Source: Holophagae bacterium (GTDB lineage: Bacteria > Acidobacteriota > Holophagae > Acanthopleuribacterales > Acanthopleuribacteraceae). Taken from it: DNA of 64,000 nucleotides. The DNA is taken from contig JAUIFE010000032.1 in NCBI GenBank assembly GCA_030429565.1, positions 1-64,000 on the forward strand, read 5' to 3'. Made by a program: the position numbers and the translations under genes. Shown here piece after piece: positions 26,869-36,900 of this stretch. Numbering within the stretch: position 1 is the first letter of the stretch; each line of letters opens with the position of its first letter. The notes beneath the pieces were generated by a model, which made no database searches, had not been told where the DNA came from, and was given only the letters and a program-made list of their open reading frames with translations.

Positions 26869-28500
26869 GTGAACGTATCAATTAGGTGGAAAATTTCCAT
26901 CGGATTGGTCGGTGTCCTCGTTCTGCCTTTTATTTCGTCGATGATGCTCTTTCGCGACGCGGGTCGCGCTGAACGCAACGTCGAGCGGCTTGAAACGGAA
27001 CTCTATCCCATTCTCGAATTGACCAATGATTTGGCTGTGAAGGTGCAGACGCTGAGCGATCTTTACCAGTCGGCCATCATCGAAATGGATGAGACGACCC
27101 TTAGCAAAGCCGAAGCCCTGGCTCAGTCGGTCGGCGAGGGTTTTGAACGTTTAGACCAGCTCACCCAAGACGACCAAGCTTCCGATTTGAATCGCGAGGC
27201 AAAGGGCTGGCTCAAGCTGTCGGCAGGCATCGCCCGTGACTTGGTGGATGGCGGCGACTATGACCCGGCAAAAATGAAACGAATGGCGGAGGCCGCCGCC
27301 ACCTTGCACAAGGACATGCGGCGCTATCGTGAGGAAAAGAACAAGGCATTTCCTGCCGCGCTCGAAGAAATTCGTGAGATTAGCAGTGCTTCCAAACAAC
27401 GGGGTTTGATGACCACACTACTGGCACTGTTGCTCGGTTTGATTTTGGGATGGTGGGCCTCAAACCGGATCATGGCTCGTTTACAAAACTCGATTCATGC
27501 GATCGATGAGATGGCGGGCGGAAACCTCGCTGAACGGATACCCGTCACCAGCGGTGACGAGCTGAGCCAAGTGGCCGAGCGGTTTAACCAATTCGTTGCC
27601 GGCTTGGAAGAAATCATCAAAACGATTCATGTTTTGTGCGGGACATTGACGACCAAATCCGACGAGCTGGCGCTGTCCGCCGGTGAGATGCGGCGTCAGG
27701 CGACCTTGGTCGTCGACAAGGCCGATTCCGCCACCGCCAATGCGCAAAGTGTCAGCCGTCGCTTGGATGAAGTTTCTGAATACAGCAATCAATCGACGAC
27801 CCAATTGAGTTCGGTGGCTTCGGCCTCGGAAGAGATGAACACGGCCGCCAGATCCATTGCCGACAATACGGAACACTCGTTGAAGGTTACCCAATCCGCT
27901 GTGGGTCACACGGAAAATGTCGCCGGCACCGTGAGTAAGCTAGGAAAGGCGGCTCAGGAAATCAATCAGGTCGTCTCAACGATTGTCGATATTGCCGAGC
28001 AAACCAAATTGCTGGCCCTGAATGCAACCATTGAAGCTGCGCGTGCCGGTGATTCAGGCCGCGGTTTTGCGGTGGTTGCCGGCGAAGTAAAGGACCTCGC
28101 CAAACAGACCAACCAGGCGTCCAGCGAGATTCAGCGCCAAATCGAGGGCATTCAAATCGCAATTAAAACAACCGTGACCGATATTCAATCGATTCTCGAG
28201 GTGATGTCCGAGGTGGACAAGGTCGCCGCCAATGTGGCCGGCACCGTGAATCAACAGGCGTCAACCTCCAGCAATGTGGCTGAGCACATTCAGAATGTTG
28301 CCCTTAACTTTCGCGAAATTGACAGCAATTTGCGTGAGTCGGCCTCCGTTTCCAATGCAATCGCGGGCGATATCAACCTCATAAACCAATCTACTCAGAA
28401 AATGTTGGAATCGAATCATTCGGTTTTGGTTGTGGCGTCGGAGCTGTCCGAGTTAGGGCAGGAGCTGAGTCAGAAGATGCAACAGTTCCGTTTCAAATAG
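26869..28500 (+). CDS. Methyl-accepting chemotaxis protein
   Basis: A 543-residue chemoreceptor. TM1 lies at about residues 7-30 ([20 protein letters not shown]), a helical periplasmic sensor of about 150 residues follows, then TM2 ([20 protein letters not shown]) near 182-203, a HAMP domain ([19 protein letters not shown]), and a long coiled coil. Its hairpin tip carries the invariant CheA/CheW contact motif ([18 protein letters not shown], then [15 protein letters not shown]). The start is GTG 26869, with GGAGG five bases upstream. It is the first gene of a unit with an outer-membrane barrel (28571) and a small PstS-like protein (29849), behind a sigma-28-like promoter. Confidence 0.95.
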   Translation: MNVSIRWKISIGLVGVLVLPFISSMMLFRDAGRAERNVERLETELYPILELTNDLAVKVQTLSDLYQSAIIEMDETTLSKAEALAQSVGEGFERLDQLTQDDQASDLNREAKGWLKLSAGIARDLVDGGDYDPAKMKRMAEAAATLHKDMRRYREEKNKAFPAALEEIREISSASKQRGLMTTLLALLLGLILGWWASNRIMARLQNSIHAIDEMAGGNLAERIPVTSGDELSQVAERFNQFVAGLEEIIKTIHVLCGTLTTKSDELALSAGEMRRQATLVVDKADSATANAQSVSRRLDEVSEYSNQSTTQLSSVASASEEMNTAARSIADNTEHSLKVTQSAVGHTENVAGTVSKLGKAAQEINQVVSTIVDIAEQTKLLALNATIEAARAGDSGRGFAVVAGEVKDLAKQTNQASSEIQRQIEGIQIAIKTTVTDIQSILEVMSEVDKVAANVAGTVNQQASTSSNVAEHIQNVALNFREIDSNLRESASVSNAIAGDINLINQSTQKMLESNHSVLVVASELSELGQELSQKMQQFRFK

Positions 28501-28570
28501 CGGTCGGCGGGTTGATTTCAAGCCGACCTCATTAACCATGTTCTGGACGAGAAATGACGGAGGAAAAGCG

Positions 28571-29830
28571 ATGGCATGTTACATGCGTTGGATCGTCGCC
28601 GTGGTTGCTCTTTTTGCCGCGACGGGCCTGTTACTCGGCAAAGACGGCGGGGTCGGCGAGACGCTCTCTGAACTGCAAAAGAAGCTGCATATTTACGGAT
28701 ACTTTTCGACCCGCTACGAGAAGGTCTGGGATGAACCCGAACTTGTCGACGGTCTGATCCAGGAGTCCTCGGCCCCTGGCGAATTTACCTTCCCGTTTTT
28801 TAGCCTGATGCTTCAGCAACAGTTTTCACACAAGTTCAAAGTGTTCATCAACATTCACGGCGATGATTTTGAATCGCTGGATATCGCCAATGGTTGGGGC
28901 GAGTATTCGCGCAACCGCATGGTCAACATTCGGGTCGGTAAAATTTACCGTACCTTTGGGCTCTATAACGAACTTTTGGATGCGGTGCCGGTGTATTTTG
29001 GCATTGAGCCGCCTGAGCTCTTTGACGGTGATCACCTGCTTATCAGCCGCACAACCAACCTCATGTTTTGGGGTTCCCTCGAGCGTGAGAACGGCACCCT
29101 TCGTTACAGTCTAACTTTGGACGACGGGGAGGGCGATCGCGACGACGACACCGTGCCGATTGGTTTTGATGTGCGTTACACCTTCAACTTCGACAGTCAG
29201 GTGATCGGCATTTCCGGATATACCTCCGGCGGGGAGACGGCCGGCGATCGTGGTGTGGGCGAAGGTTCTCCGGACGGCGGTGTGTTGCCTTGGATGGCTG
29301 CCGATGAATTTCACATTCTCGGCGCCTTTTGGGAGGGGACCTTTAACAACTTAACCCTCCAGGCTGAGTACTGGCGTGCTTCTCATGACGCCGTGCGCGA
29401 TGTTGACGCCGTTTTAACGCTTGTTCAAGACGCCGGCTTGTTGCCCAGTCAGCGCGAACGGTTTTTATTGTTTCCCAATGCGCCGGCTGCGCCCGCCAAC
29501 GTCCGCACCGAAACCGACTTTGATGTGAAGACGTGGTACATTCGTGCCGGTTACAGTCACTTGACCCAAATTGGCGAATGGGTTCCTTATTTACAATGGG
29601 ATTGGTATTCCAATCCTGAAACCATTAAAAACAAAACCTATGGCGGAGACAATGAGGCCGGTGCCGCCGATGACGGCGAATTTACGAAAGGCACTGTTGG
29701 GCTCGCCTACCGACCAAACCCCAGTACCGCGATTAAGGTCGACTTTAGTGCTCACCGCTATACGTTGAACGGTAAAGAGGTGGATTATCCCGAGGTCCGC
29801 GTTGACTGTTCCTTTATCTTTGGGAAATAG
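28571..29830 (+). CDS. Predicted outer-membrane beta-barrel (porin-like)
   Basis: A 419-residue protein with an N-terminal signal (YMRWIVAVVALFAATGLLLG). The mature chain is full of alternating polar/aromatic strands (LHIYGYFSTRYEK, MVNIRVGKIYRTFGLY, WYIRAGYSHLTQIGEWVPYLQW) and ends in a terminal strand with Phe near the C-terminus (CSFIFGK), all signs of a barrel of roughly 16 strands. It resembles porin/OprP-like or phosphate-selective barrels in outline only; the solute is unknown. ATG 28571 has GGAGGAA six bases upstream. It lies between a chemoreceptor gene and a PstS-like gene, 18 bases before the latter. Confidence 0.8.
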   Translation: MACYMRWIVAVVALFAATGLLLGKDGGVGETLSELQKKLHIYGYFSTRYEKVWDEPELVDGLIQESSAPGEFTFPFFSLMLQQQFSHKFKVFINIHGDDFESLDIANGWGEYSRNRMVNIRVGKIYRTFGLYNELLDAVPVYFGIEPPELFDGDHLLISRTTNLMFWGSLERENGTLRYSLTLDDGEGDRDDDTVPIGFDVRYTFNFDSQVIGISGYTSGGETAGDRGVGEGSPDGGVLPWMAADEFHILGAFWEGTFNNLTLQAEYWRASHDAVRDVDAVLTLVQDAGLLPSQRERFLLFPNAPAAPANVRTETDFDVKTWYIRAGYSHLTQIGEWVPYLQWDWYSNPETIKNKTYGGDNEAGAADDGEFTKGTVGLAYRPNPSTAIKVDFSAHRYTLNGKEVDYPEVRVDCSFIFGK

Positions 29831-29848
29831 GTTTGAGGAGGTGAGACC

Positions 29849-30274
29849 ATGAGAAGGGTGTGTATCGCATGGATGGTAACGTTCCTGATTTGTTTACCGG
29901 TAAGCGCCGGTGACTTTTTGGTTATCGTAAATGCCGGCAACGGCGTCACTTCGCTCTCCCATCGTGACGTTTCGAAACTGTTTCTCAAAAAGCAAACGAC
30001 ATGGCCCAGCGGTGTGGTGGTGAGTCCGGTTGATCAAGTCGAGAGTGCAGCCATTCGCGTTGCCTTTACCGATCAAATCCACAAACGGCCGTTAACCGTC
30101 CTGCAGAAGTACTGGCTGAAGCAGGCTTTTTCCGGGACCAGTGTCAAACCGGATGAGAAGTCGTCTGATTCAGACGTCATCAACTACGTTGCCGAGAACA
30201 AAGGCGGTATTGGTTATGTGTCAGCCGGTACCGAGCTACCAGACACCGTCAAAGTCGTGACCCTTTCCGATTGA
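29849..30274 (+). CDS. Small periplasmic PstS-like substrate-binding protein
   Basis: A 141-residue protein with a signal peptide (VCIAWMVTFLICLPVSAG). The mature 120 residues match one lobe of the phosphate-binding PstS fold: LVIVNAGNGVTSLSHRDVSKLFLKKQ near the start and GGIGYVSAG near the end, a known signature around the anion-binding loop. It is less than half the length of a full PstS and no ABC permease or ATPase gene is near, so it probably acts as a sensor or delivery subunit for the chemoreceptor or barrel encoded just upstream. GAGGAG precedes the ATG. It is followed by argH on the other strand. Confidence 0.82.
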   Translation: MRRVCIAWMVTFLICLPVSAGDFLVIVNAGNGVTSLSHRDVSKLFLKKQTTWPSGVVVSPVDQVESAAIRVAFTDQIHKRPLTVLQKYWLKQAFSGTSVKPDEKSSDSDVINYVAENKGGIGYVSAGTELPDTVKVVTLSD

Positions 30275-30281
30275 GGGCCGC

Positions 30282-31673
30282 TTAGTCGGCATCGGGTTCA
30301 AATCCTTCGGCCTTGAGGAAGGTTTCGAGGTCGGCAATCTGCTGATCGACCGACGCCGGCGCGGTGCCGCCTGCGACATAACGGGCCGCCACTGAATCGG
30401 CAAAACTCAGGGCTGCGCCTGTTTCACCCAATTCGGGGAACACCGCCGCGCGTTCGGGTAAGGTGGTTTCGAGGATGCCGCGACCGGCGGCTTCCAGTTC
30501 AGACACCCAGGCGCCGACCCGTTCGTGGGCGACGCGGAAAGGTACGCCCGCTCTGGCCAAGGCGTCGGCAAGATCGGTCGCCAACATGTCGTCCGTCAGC
30601 GCCGCCGCCAGGCGTTTCTCGTTAAAGACCGCGCTGCCGATGGCTTTCTCAAACACACGCACGCACAATAAGGTCGTGTCCAGTGCTTCAAACAAGGGTT
30701 CCTTGTCCTCTTGTAAGTCTTTGGCGTAGCTGAGTGGCACGCCTTTGAGCATGCTCAACAAGTGAACCAGGTTACCGTGGACGCGGGCCGCTTTGCCGCG
30801 AATCAGTTCCATCGCGTCCGGGTTGCGTTTCTGCGGCATCATGGAGCTGCCGGTAGACCATTGATCGGAAAAACGTACCGTCCCAAACGCCGGGTTGGCC
30901 CAGACGATGAGCTGGTCGGCGTAACGGGAGAGGTGGGTCGTGATGAGGGCGCAAGCCGAGGTGATTTCAATGCAAAAATCGCGATCACTCACGGCGTCGA
31001 TACTGTTCGGCAGCACCTCGGCAAACCCCAGCGCGTCAGCCAGAGCGCGGCGGTTAACCGGAAAACCCGAACCGGCCATGGCGCCTGCGCCCAAGGGACA
31101 GCGGTTGGTGTGGGCCGTCGCGCTTTGGACGCGACTGAGATCGCGCTGAATCGCTGCCGCCAACGACAGTAAATAATGGCCAAGCGTGACGGGTAAAGCC
31201 GGCTGCAGGTGTGTGGTGCCCGCCATCAAGGTGTCGCGATGTTCGCGTGCGCGCCGCGTCAGCGTGTGAATTAAGGTTTTGAGTGCTTGGCTCAGTTGCG
31301 TCAACTGCGCGATACAGTACAAGCGCAGGTCGGTGACGACTTGGTCGTTGCGGCTGCGACCCGTGTGAATGCGCGCGCCCACGGGGCCCAGCGCTTCGGT
31401 TAACTTGCGTTCGACCAAGGTGTGGACGTCTTCATCGTCAGGGAGCGGATCAAAACCACCGGCGGCCCATTCGCGTTCAATCGCCGTCAACGTCTCCTGA
31501 ACCGAAGCCAACTCTTCCTCACTAAAAACGCCTAATCGCTGCAATTCGGCGGCCCAGGCGCGGTTGGTTGCGACGTCGTGGGGCAACAGACGAATATCGA
31601 ACGGCAGTGAGCGGTTAATTTCGTCCATCAGTGGGTTGGGATCGTTGGGAATACGGCCTTTGTACAATTTCAT
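30282..31673 (-). CDS. argH: Argininosuccinate lyase
   Basis: Catalyses the last step of arginine synthesis, splitting argininosuccinate into arginine and fumarate. 463 residues. The fumarase/aspartase signature GSSMMPQKRNPDAMEL is present with its catalytic Ser loop, along with TGRSRNDQVVTDLRLY, AGTTHLQPALPVTLGHYL and LPNSIDAVSDRDF. Start chosen at 31673 (MKLYKGR), with AGGTGGA six bases upstream. It lies 176 bases downstream of argG on the same strand and is probably co-transcribed with it. Confidence 0.96.
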   Translation of the reverse strand: MKLYKGRIPNDPNPLMDEINRSLPFDIRLLPHDVATNRAWAAELQRLGVFSEEELASVQETLTAIEREWAAGGFDPLPDDEDVHTLVERKLTEALGPVGARIHTGRSRNDQVVTDLRLYCIAQLTQLSQALKTLIHTLTRRAREHRDTLMAGTTHLQPALPVTLGHYLLSLAAAIQRDLSRVQSATAHTNRCPLGAGAMAGSGFPVNRRALADALGFAEVLPNSIDAVSDRDFCIEITSACALITTHLSRYADQLIVWANPAFGTVRFSDQWSTGSSMMPQKRNPDAMELIRGKAARVHGNLVHLLSMLKGVPLSYAKDLQEDKEPLFEALDTTLLCVRVFEKAIGSAVFNEKRLAAALTDDMLATDLADALARAGVPFRVAHERVGAWVSELEAAGRGILETTLPERAAVFPELGETGAALSFADSVAARYVAGGTAPASVDQQIADLETFLKAEGFEPDAD

Positions 31674-31849
31674 GGTGGTCCACCTGGTCAATCATTTCGG
31701 TCATCGCGCGGGTGGCGACGACATAAAGCCCCCATCATACACGGTCGCTCGAAATATGCTGCATAAAGTTGAATAAAATTGCACGGGGGCGCGCTTGAAT
31801 ACATGGGAACGGAAGGGGGAGCCGTGGCGACTCCCGCTTGGGGTTGTGT

Positions 31850-33118
31850 TTAGTCGCGTTTAAATTTGGAATAATCGGGTGCGCGATAGCCTTGCAAGCG
31901 ATCTGAACCTTCGATTTCCATCAGGGAACGGACCTTTATGCTCAGGCCGTACAAATTGATGAAACCCTCCGCATCTGATTGGTCGTAAACGTCGTCTTGG
32001 CCGAAGGTTGCAAAGTCTTCGCGATACAGAGAATACGGCGAGCGGCGGCCTTGCACTAACACGTTGCCCTTGTAGAGCAACAGCCGCGCTTCGCCGGTTA
32101 CATTCTCCTGCGTGTTGCGGAAAAAGGCGTCCAGTGATTCGCGCAATGGCACGAAGTAGCGGCCGTTGTAAATCAACTCCGCATATTTGGGGGCGATTTG
32201 ATTCTTAAAGTGCATGGTTTCGGCATCAAGCACCAGGCTTTCAATTTCGCGGTGAGCCGTGTAAAGAATCGTACCGCCCGGCGTCTCGTATACCCCGCGC
32301 GACTTCATACCGACCAGGCGGTTTTCGACGATGTCGATGCGACCGATGCCGTGGTCGCGACCCAGGTTGTTCAAGGTCTCTAACAAAGGTACCGGATCCA
32401 TTTCTTGGCCGTTAATCGAAATGGGGTTCCCCTTGCGGAAGCCGACAACCACTTCCACGCCTTCGTCCGGCGCTTCCCACGGCGGTAAAATGCGGCCAAA
32501 GACGCCTTTTGGCGCATTGGTCCAAGGGTTCTCTAATTCGCCGCCTTCACTGGAGAGGTGCCAGATGTTGTCGTCATGGCTGTAAATCCCTTTTTCTGTT
32601 ACCGGTATTTTGACATTGCGTTCCTGCGCATAGGCAATGCAGTCCTCGCGTGAGCGCAGGTCCCACTCACGCCACGGTGCAATGATATGAATCTTGGGGT
32701 TAAAGGCCTTAAACGCCATCTCGAAGCGCACCTGGTCATTGCCTTTACCCGTGCAGCCATGGGCGACTGCGTCGGCGCCTTCGGCTTCTACCAAATCCAT
32801 CATTTTTTTGGCGATGAGCGGCCGGGCGATGCTGGTCCCCAACAGGTACTGCGCTTCGTAGCGGGCGCCGCTTTGGATCATTGGGTAGAGATAATCGCGA
32901 ATGAACTCCTCGCGCAAATCCTCAATGACAAACTTCTCGGCACCCGAGTCGTGGGCCTTCTGCTCAAGGCCGTCGAATTCTTTCGGGTTCTGGCCGACGT
33001 TGGCCGTGTAGGCAATCACACTGCAGCCGTAATTCTCACGCAGCCAGGGGATGATGACCGATGTATCGAGCCCGCCTGAATAGGCGAGAACCACTTTGTT
33101 TACTTTGAGTTTGCTCAT
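31850..33118 (-). CDS. argG: Argininosuccinate synthase
   Basis: Joins citrulline and aspartate using ATP to form argininosuccinate. 422 residues. The ATP pyrophosphatase P-loop is AYSGGLDTS at residues 12-20. Other conserved pieces are [13 protein letters not shown], the substrate loop [15 protein letters not shown], and [21 protein letters not shown] stands about 8 bases before the ATG. With argH it forms an arginine operon; no other arg genes are in the window. Confidence 0.96.
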   Translation of the reverse strand: MSKLKVNKVVLAYSGGLDTSVIIPWLRENYGCSVIAYTANVGQNPKEFDGLEQKAHDSGAEKFVIEDLREEFIRDYLYPMIQSGARYEAQYLLGTSIARPLIAKKMMDLVEAEGADAVAHGCTGKGNDQVRFEMAFKAFNPKIHIIAPWREWDLRSREDCIAYAQERNVKIPVTEKGIYSHDDNIWHLSSEGGELENPWTNAPKGVFGRILPPWEAPDEGVEVVVGFRKGNPISINGQEMDPVPLLETLNNLGRDHGIGRIDIVENRLVGMKSRGVYETPGGTILYTAHREIESLVLDAETMHFKNQIAPKYAELIYNGRYFVPLRESLDAFFRNTQENVTGEARLLLYKGNVLVQGRRSPYSLYREDFATFGQDDVYDQSDAEGFINLYGLSIKVRSLMEIEGSDRLQGYRAPDYSKFKRD

Positions 33119-33358
33119 GGGGATACCTCTTTTGCGGAAGTGCTTGGACGCGGCCGAACCAAAAAAAGAAAACCGGCGACCGATTTATGCGTAAATTTAC
33201 GGGAGGTCGTGTTTTTACCTGGTACGGTTGGGGTGGCGCGGCGCGCAAGCGGATTGGGTTGGGATCAGCTTAACCATAACGCAACTTGTGGTGAAAATTC
33301 GATGAGAAATGGCGCGGGCGGTCGACGGTTGCGTTGGTGCCGCTGAAGGGCTGATCGC

Positions 33359-33871
33359 TCAGCGTTTCCACTGTTCGAGCTCGCTTGCCAAACGGGCCGG
33401 TTTGACGAGTGGAATGCTGAAGCCACGATGTAGATCGAGGTCTATAAGTTGGGTGGGGAGCTGTTCGCCGACGACCCAGATTTCTTTCTCTTCGTTAATC
33501 ATGCGTCGGACAAGCGCTTGAATCGCAGGGGTGAGCTCCCATTTGCCATAGCCGGAAATGATTAAAAGGTCAGGGAGTGTCCAGTGAGGTGGGAATTCGT
33601 TGGCAACAAGACGAAGTCCGGACGACGTTTGTATTGGTCCTGGTAAGGGCGTGATGATCTTAGGGAAGGCTAAGTTTTGACTGTTTGCCTGCCAAAAGTT
33701 TGCTACCGTAAGAAAAAGCTCAGTGGAGTCGTTGGGGCCCATGAGCAGTGAAATTTGGTGGCCCTGTGCCGCCGCTTCAAGCTCCCTACTATTTGAATTC
33801 TGGGAGGTTGAGGAAAACACAATAAGTGCTAAGATAGCTGGAATCGAAAGATGACAAGCTTGTGAAAACAT
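33359..33871 (-). CDS. Probable secreted, degenerate DJ-1/PfpI-like protein
   Basis: A 170-residue protein with a signal-like N-terminus (LSIPAILALIVFSSTSQ). After a spacer the chain follows the class-I glutamine-amidotransferase-like pattern: QISLLMGPNDSTELFLTVANF, then PDLLIISGYGKWEL, then ALVRRMINEEKEIWVVGEQL. In active DJ-1/PfpI proteins the last strand ends in a nucleophilic Cys (AVCxG). Here the position reads V-G-E, so catalysis by Cys is not possible. The resemblance is by eye and moderate. It diverges from the pseudokinase gene with only 31 bases between starts, so their promoters must overlap coding sequence. Confidence 0.5.
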   Translation of the reverse strand: MFSQACHLSIPAILALIVFSSTSQNSNSRELEAAAQGHQISLLMGPNDSTELFLTVANFWQANSQNLAFPKIITPLPGPIQTSSGLRLVANEFPPHWTLPDLLIISGYGKWELTPAIQALVRRMINEEKEIWVVGEQLPTQLIDLDLHRGFSIPLVKPARLASELEQWKR

Positions 33872-33902
33872 ACCCGGTACCTGTGAAGGTGGTTAGGATC
33901 GC

Positions 33903-36900
33903 ATGCAGCATACTCAAGATCTGGACTCTATCATAGATGCCCTGCGAGAAGGTCTCCAGACCAAAATCGGTAAGGGGTTTCGTGTCGAATCAGTGCTCGC
34001 CCTCGATCATGTCGCGACCGAGGTTCGGTTGCACGATGAATTAACCGGCAGCCAAATCGGCGCGCGCTTGTATCCGGTGGCGCCAACCGCCTTTGGCGAG
34101 GTTGAGCACCTGTGGAAAAGCGATGCCGCCGCCGCGGCGGCAGCCACGGTGACCCACCCTGGCTTGGCCAAATGCCAGGGGTTGCGTCAATTTGGCAACG
34201 TCATCGGCGTCGTTTCCGACTATCGCCCGAACGTCGATTTGGGCCGTTTTCTCAAGCAACTGGGGATCGCCCAAGAAGAGTTCGCCTGCCGTCTCATGTT
34301 GCATCTGACGCGCGCCTTTGTCACCCTCGAAAGTTTTGGTTTGGGTCACGATCAACTCACGCCCGCCGATGTCTTGCTCCAATCCGACGGTTCCGTACAA
34401 CTTAAAAATTTCGGACTTTACGGCTTTGAACAAAGTCTGGCGCAAATGCTGCACTTGGACCACTTGCGGTCACCTCAATTTCTCGCTCCCGAACAGATTC
34501 AAGGGCAAGGTTCCGGGCCCGCCGTGGCGCTGTATCAAATGGGTCTTCTGCTGTACCAAATGGTGACCGGTCAGGCACCGTTTAGCGGCACCGCCGCCGA
34601 CATTCGGCAAGCAGCCTTGGCCGACGCGCCTGCCGATCCGCGCAGCTACAACACCACACTCAGTGAAGGCATGGTGCGCATTATCCAGCGTTTGCTGGCC
34701 AAACAACCCGACGAACGTTTTTCCGGGTTCTCCGAACTGCAACGCGGTCTGATTGCCCTGTTGCCGATGGGCGAGGGTTTGGCGCTCATGAAAGAAGCGG
34801 GCGGTCCGTTGCGGCGCCTCAACGAAAAAGAAGCCGCACGGGTTGAGGCGCAGTTGCAAGCGGCCCGAGAATCGGCCGCCGCCAATGATTTTGATACGGC
34901 TTTGCAAATGGTCGATTCCGCCTTTCGCATGTTCGGTTATCAACAAAATGCCTATACCGCTTACGAGGAAATATGGTCGGCGCGCCACGATATTTTGGTG
35001 CGCGAACTCCTCAACACCGCCCAGCGACAAATGAGCAAACGCCGGCCTGAAGAGGCGCTAAAAACGCTTAATAAGGTTATCAGTGTTCAGCCCAACCACC
35101 GCAAAGCCCACGAGATGATGCGCAATATTTTTCTGTGGTTGGGCGCCGAAGCCCCTGTCTTTGCGGGCGGCCTCGATGCCGCCGAGGTCAAGGCCGAGGG
35201 CGATCGCGCCGCCGCCGGTTCACTGCAGGCCTTTTTTCACTACAGCCGTGTCCTGGTTGGTAGTCCTGAAACGACCGGGCTTGCCAAAGACACGCTGGAT
35301 CTGCTGCAAGCCGGCGCTTTTGACGGCTTAGCCAGAACCACCGCTGATTGGGAAAGCAAAACTGCTGAACCGGATAGCCCCGGTGGTGAAGCCTTGTTTG
35401 AAGGCGACGATGATTTGTTCGATCAAGCCCTAGACGCCCAACTCGACCAGCGTCTGCGCAATACCGGTAGCCCGACGCGTTTTGAGCCGGACGACAAACC
35501 GGCGCCGGCACCACCTCCGGTTGCCGAGGCGCCGGAACCGGTCGAAGTTCCGCAGCCCGACAACCATTATCTCGACTACGACGACGATCCCTATCCTCAG
35601 GAGATGGTATCGGTACCAACGCCTGAAGGGGAAGGGTCCGTGCCGCCGCCGGAACCGCGCAATCACTTGGGTTTTGATGAAGACGATTACTTGGCGCACC
35701 AACCCGACACCGCACCGGTTGGTCCGCTTGCGCCCGCCGACCACCTGCGTCACGCCACGCAAGCGCCCAAAGCCGCCCCCATCCCGGATGAGGACACCGC
35801 CCCAACTGAGATCCCGGCCGGCTTACCGCCCTTGGCGGCGCAGAACGAAGCCGTTGACGACAGCTTTAACGACGATCCCGGCCAGTTTGACCTGCCTGAG
35901 GCCGACGACAGCCTCGACGATTCGCTCGGTGACGTTGATGATTTCGATATGGCGCCTGAATCGGCGCCGCTGCTGGGTGAACGACCCCTACCGCCGCCCA
36001 GCGGGCCGGTAGACGCCGACCCCTTTGAGGTGCCGCGTCCCGCTGCCACCATGAAACTCAAAATTGACTTAGAGGCGCTGGAAAATGGCGAGCAGGGCAT
36101 GATTCCCGAGCAAACCATTGAAGCAGTCGATCCCCCGCCCCCGCCACCGTCCGAGGTGCCGGCCACGGGTGGCGACACCAAAGGCGCCAAAAAGAAAATG
36201 CCACTTGCGCTGATTGGCGGTGTGGTTGTTGTTTTGTTGGCGGTGCTGATCGGCGGCGGCATTTTTATGGCTAAACGCAGCAGCTACCAAAAGGCCGCTG
36301 AAGCCGCTTATGTAGAAGCGAACCGCTTGCAGCAAAACGGTAAATGGACTGAAGCCCTCGCCGCTTGGGAAGCCGCCGTGCGCGAGTTCCCCGATTACAA
36401 AGACGTCCGTGCGCGACGCGACTCGATTGAAAACGATATTGTCGCCCGTGACGAAACGCTGAAGCTTTACCTGAGCAAAGCCCGCGATTATATTGCCTCC
36501 GGCTTTTTGGTGGGCAATATGGGCGATAACGCCACCAGCTATCTCAAAAAAGCAGAGGCGCTTGACCCTGCCAACCCAGGGATCAAAGCCGTTTACGATG
36601 AAATGGCTTCGATTGAATCGAACAAGATCAGCCTGTTGATGGACGAAAACAAAATGCAGGAAGCGCAAGCGCGTTACGAGGACCTCAAGGCCATCGTAAC
36701 CGGGTACAGCAATCCCGACGTCGAACAGCGCCTGCGTTCCTGGCTCGAAGTTGATCTGCTGGGGCCGGGTCTTGCCAAGCTGGACCGGGCCATTAAGGCG
36801 CAGAACTGGGAAGATGCCATGGAGATTACCGGTGACCTCGAAGAAGTGGTTCCGGGTTCCCAGCAGATTCAACAACGCTGGCAAGAGGTGTACGACGACT

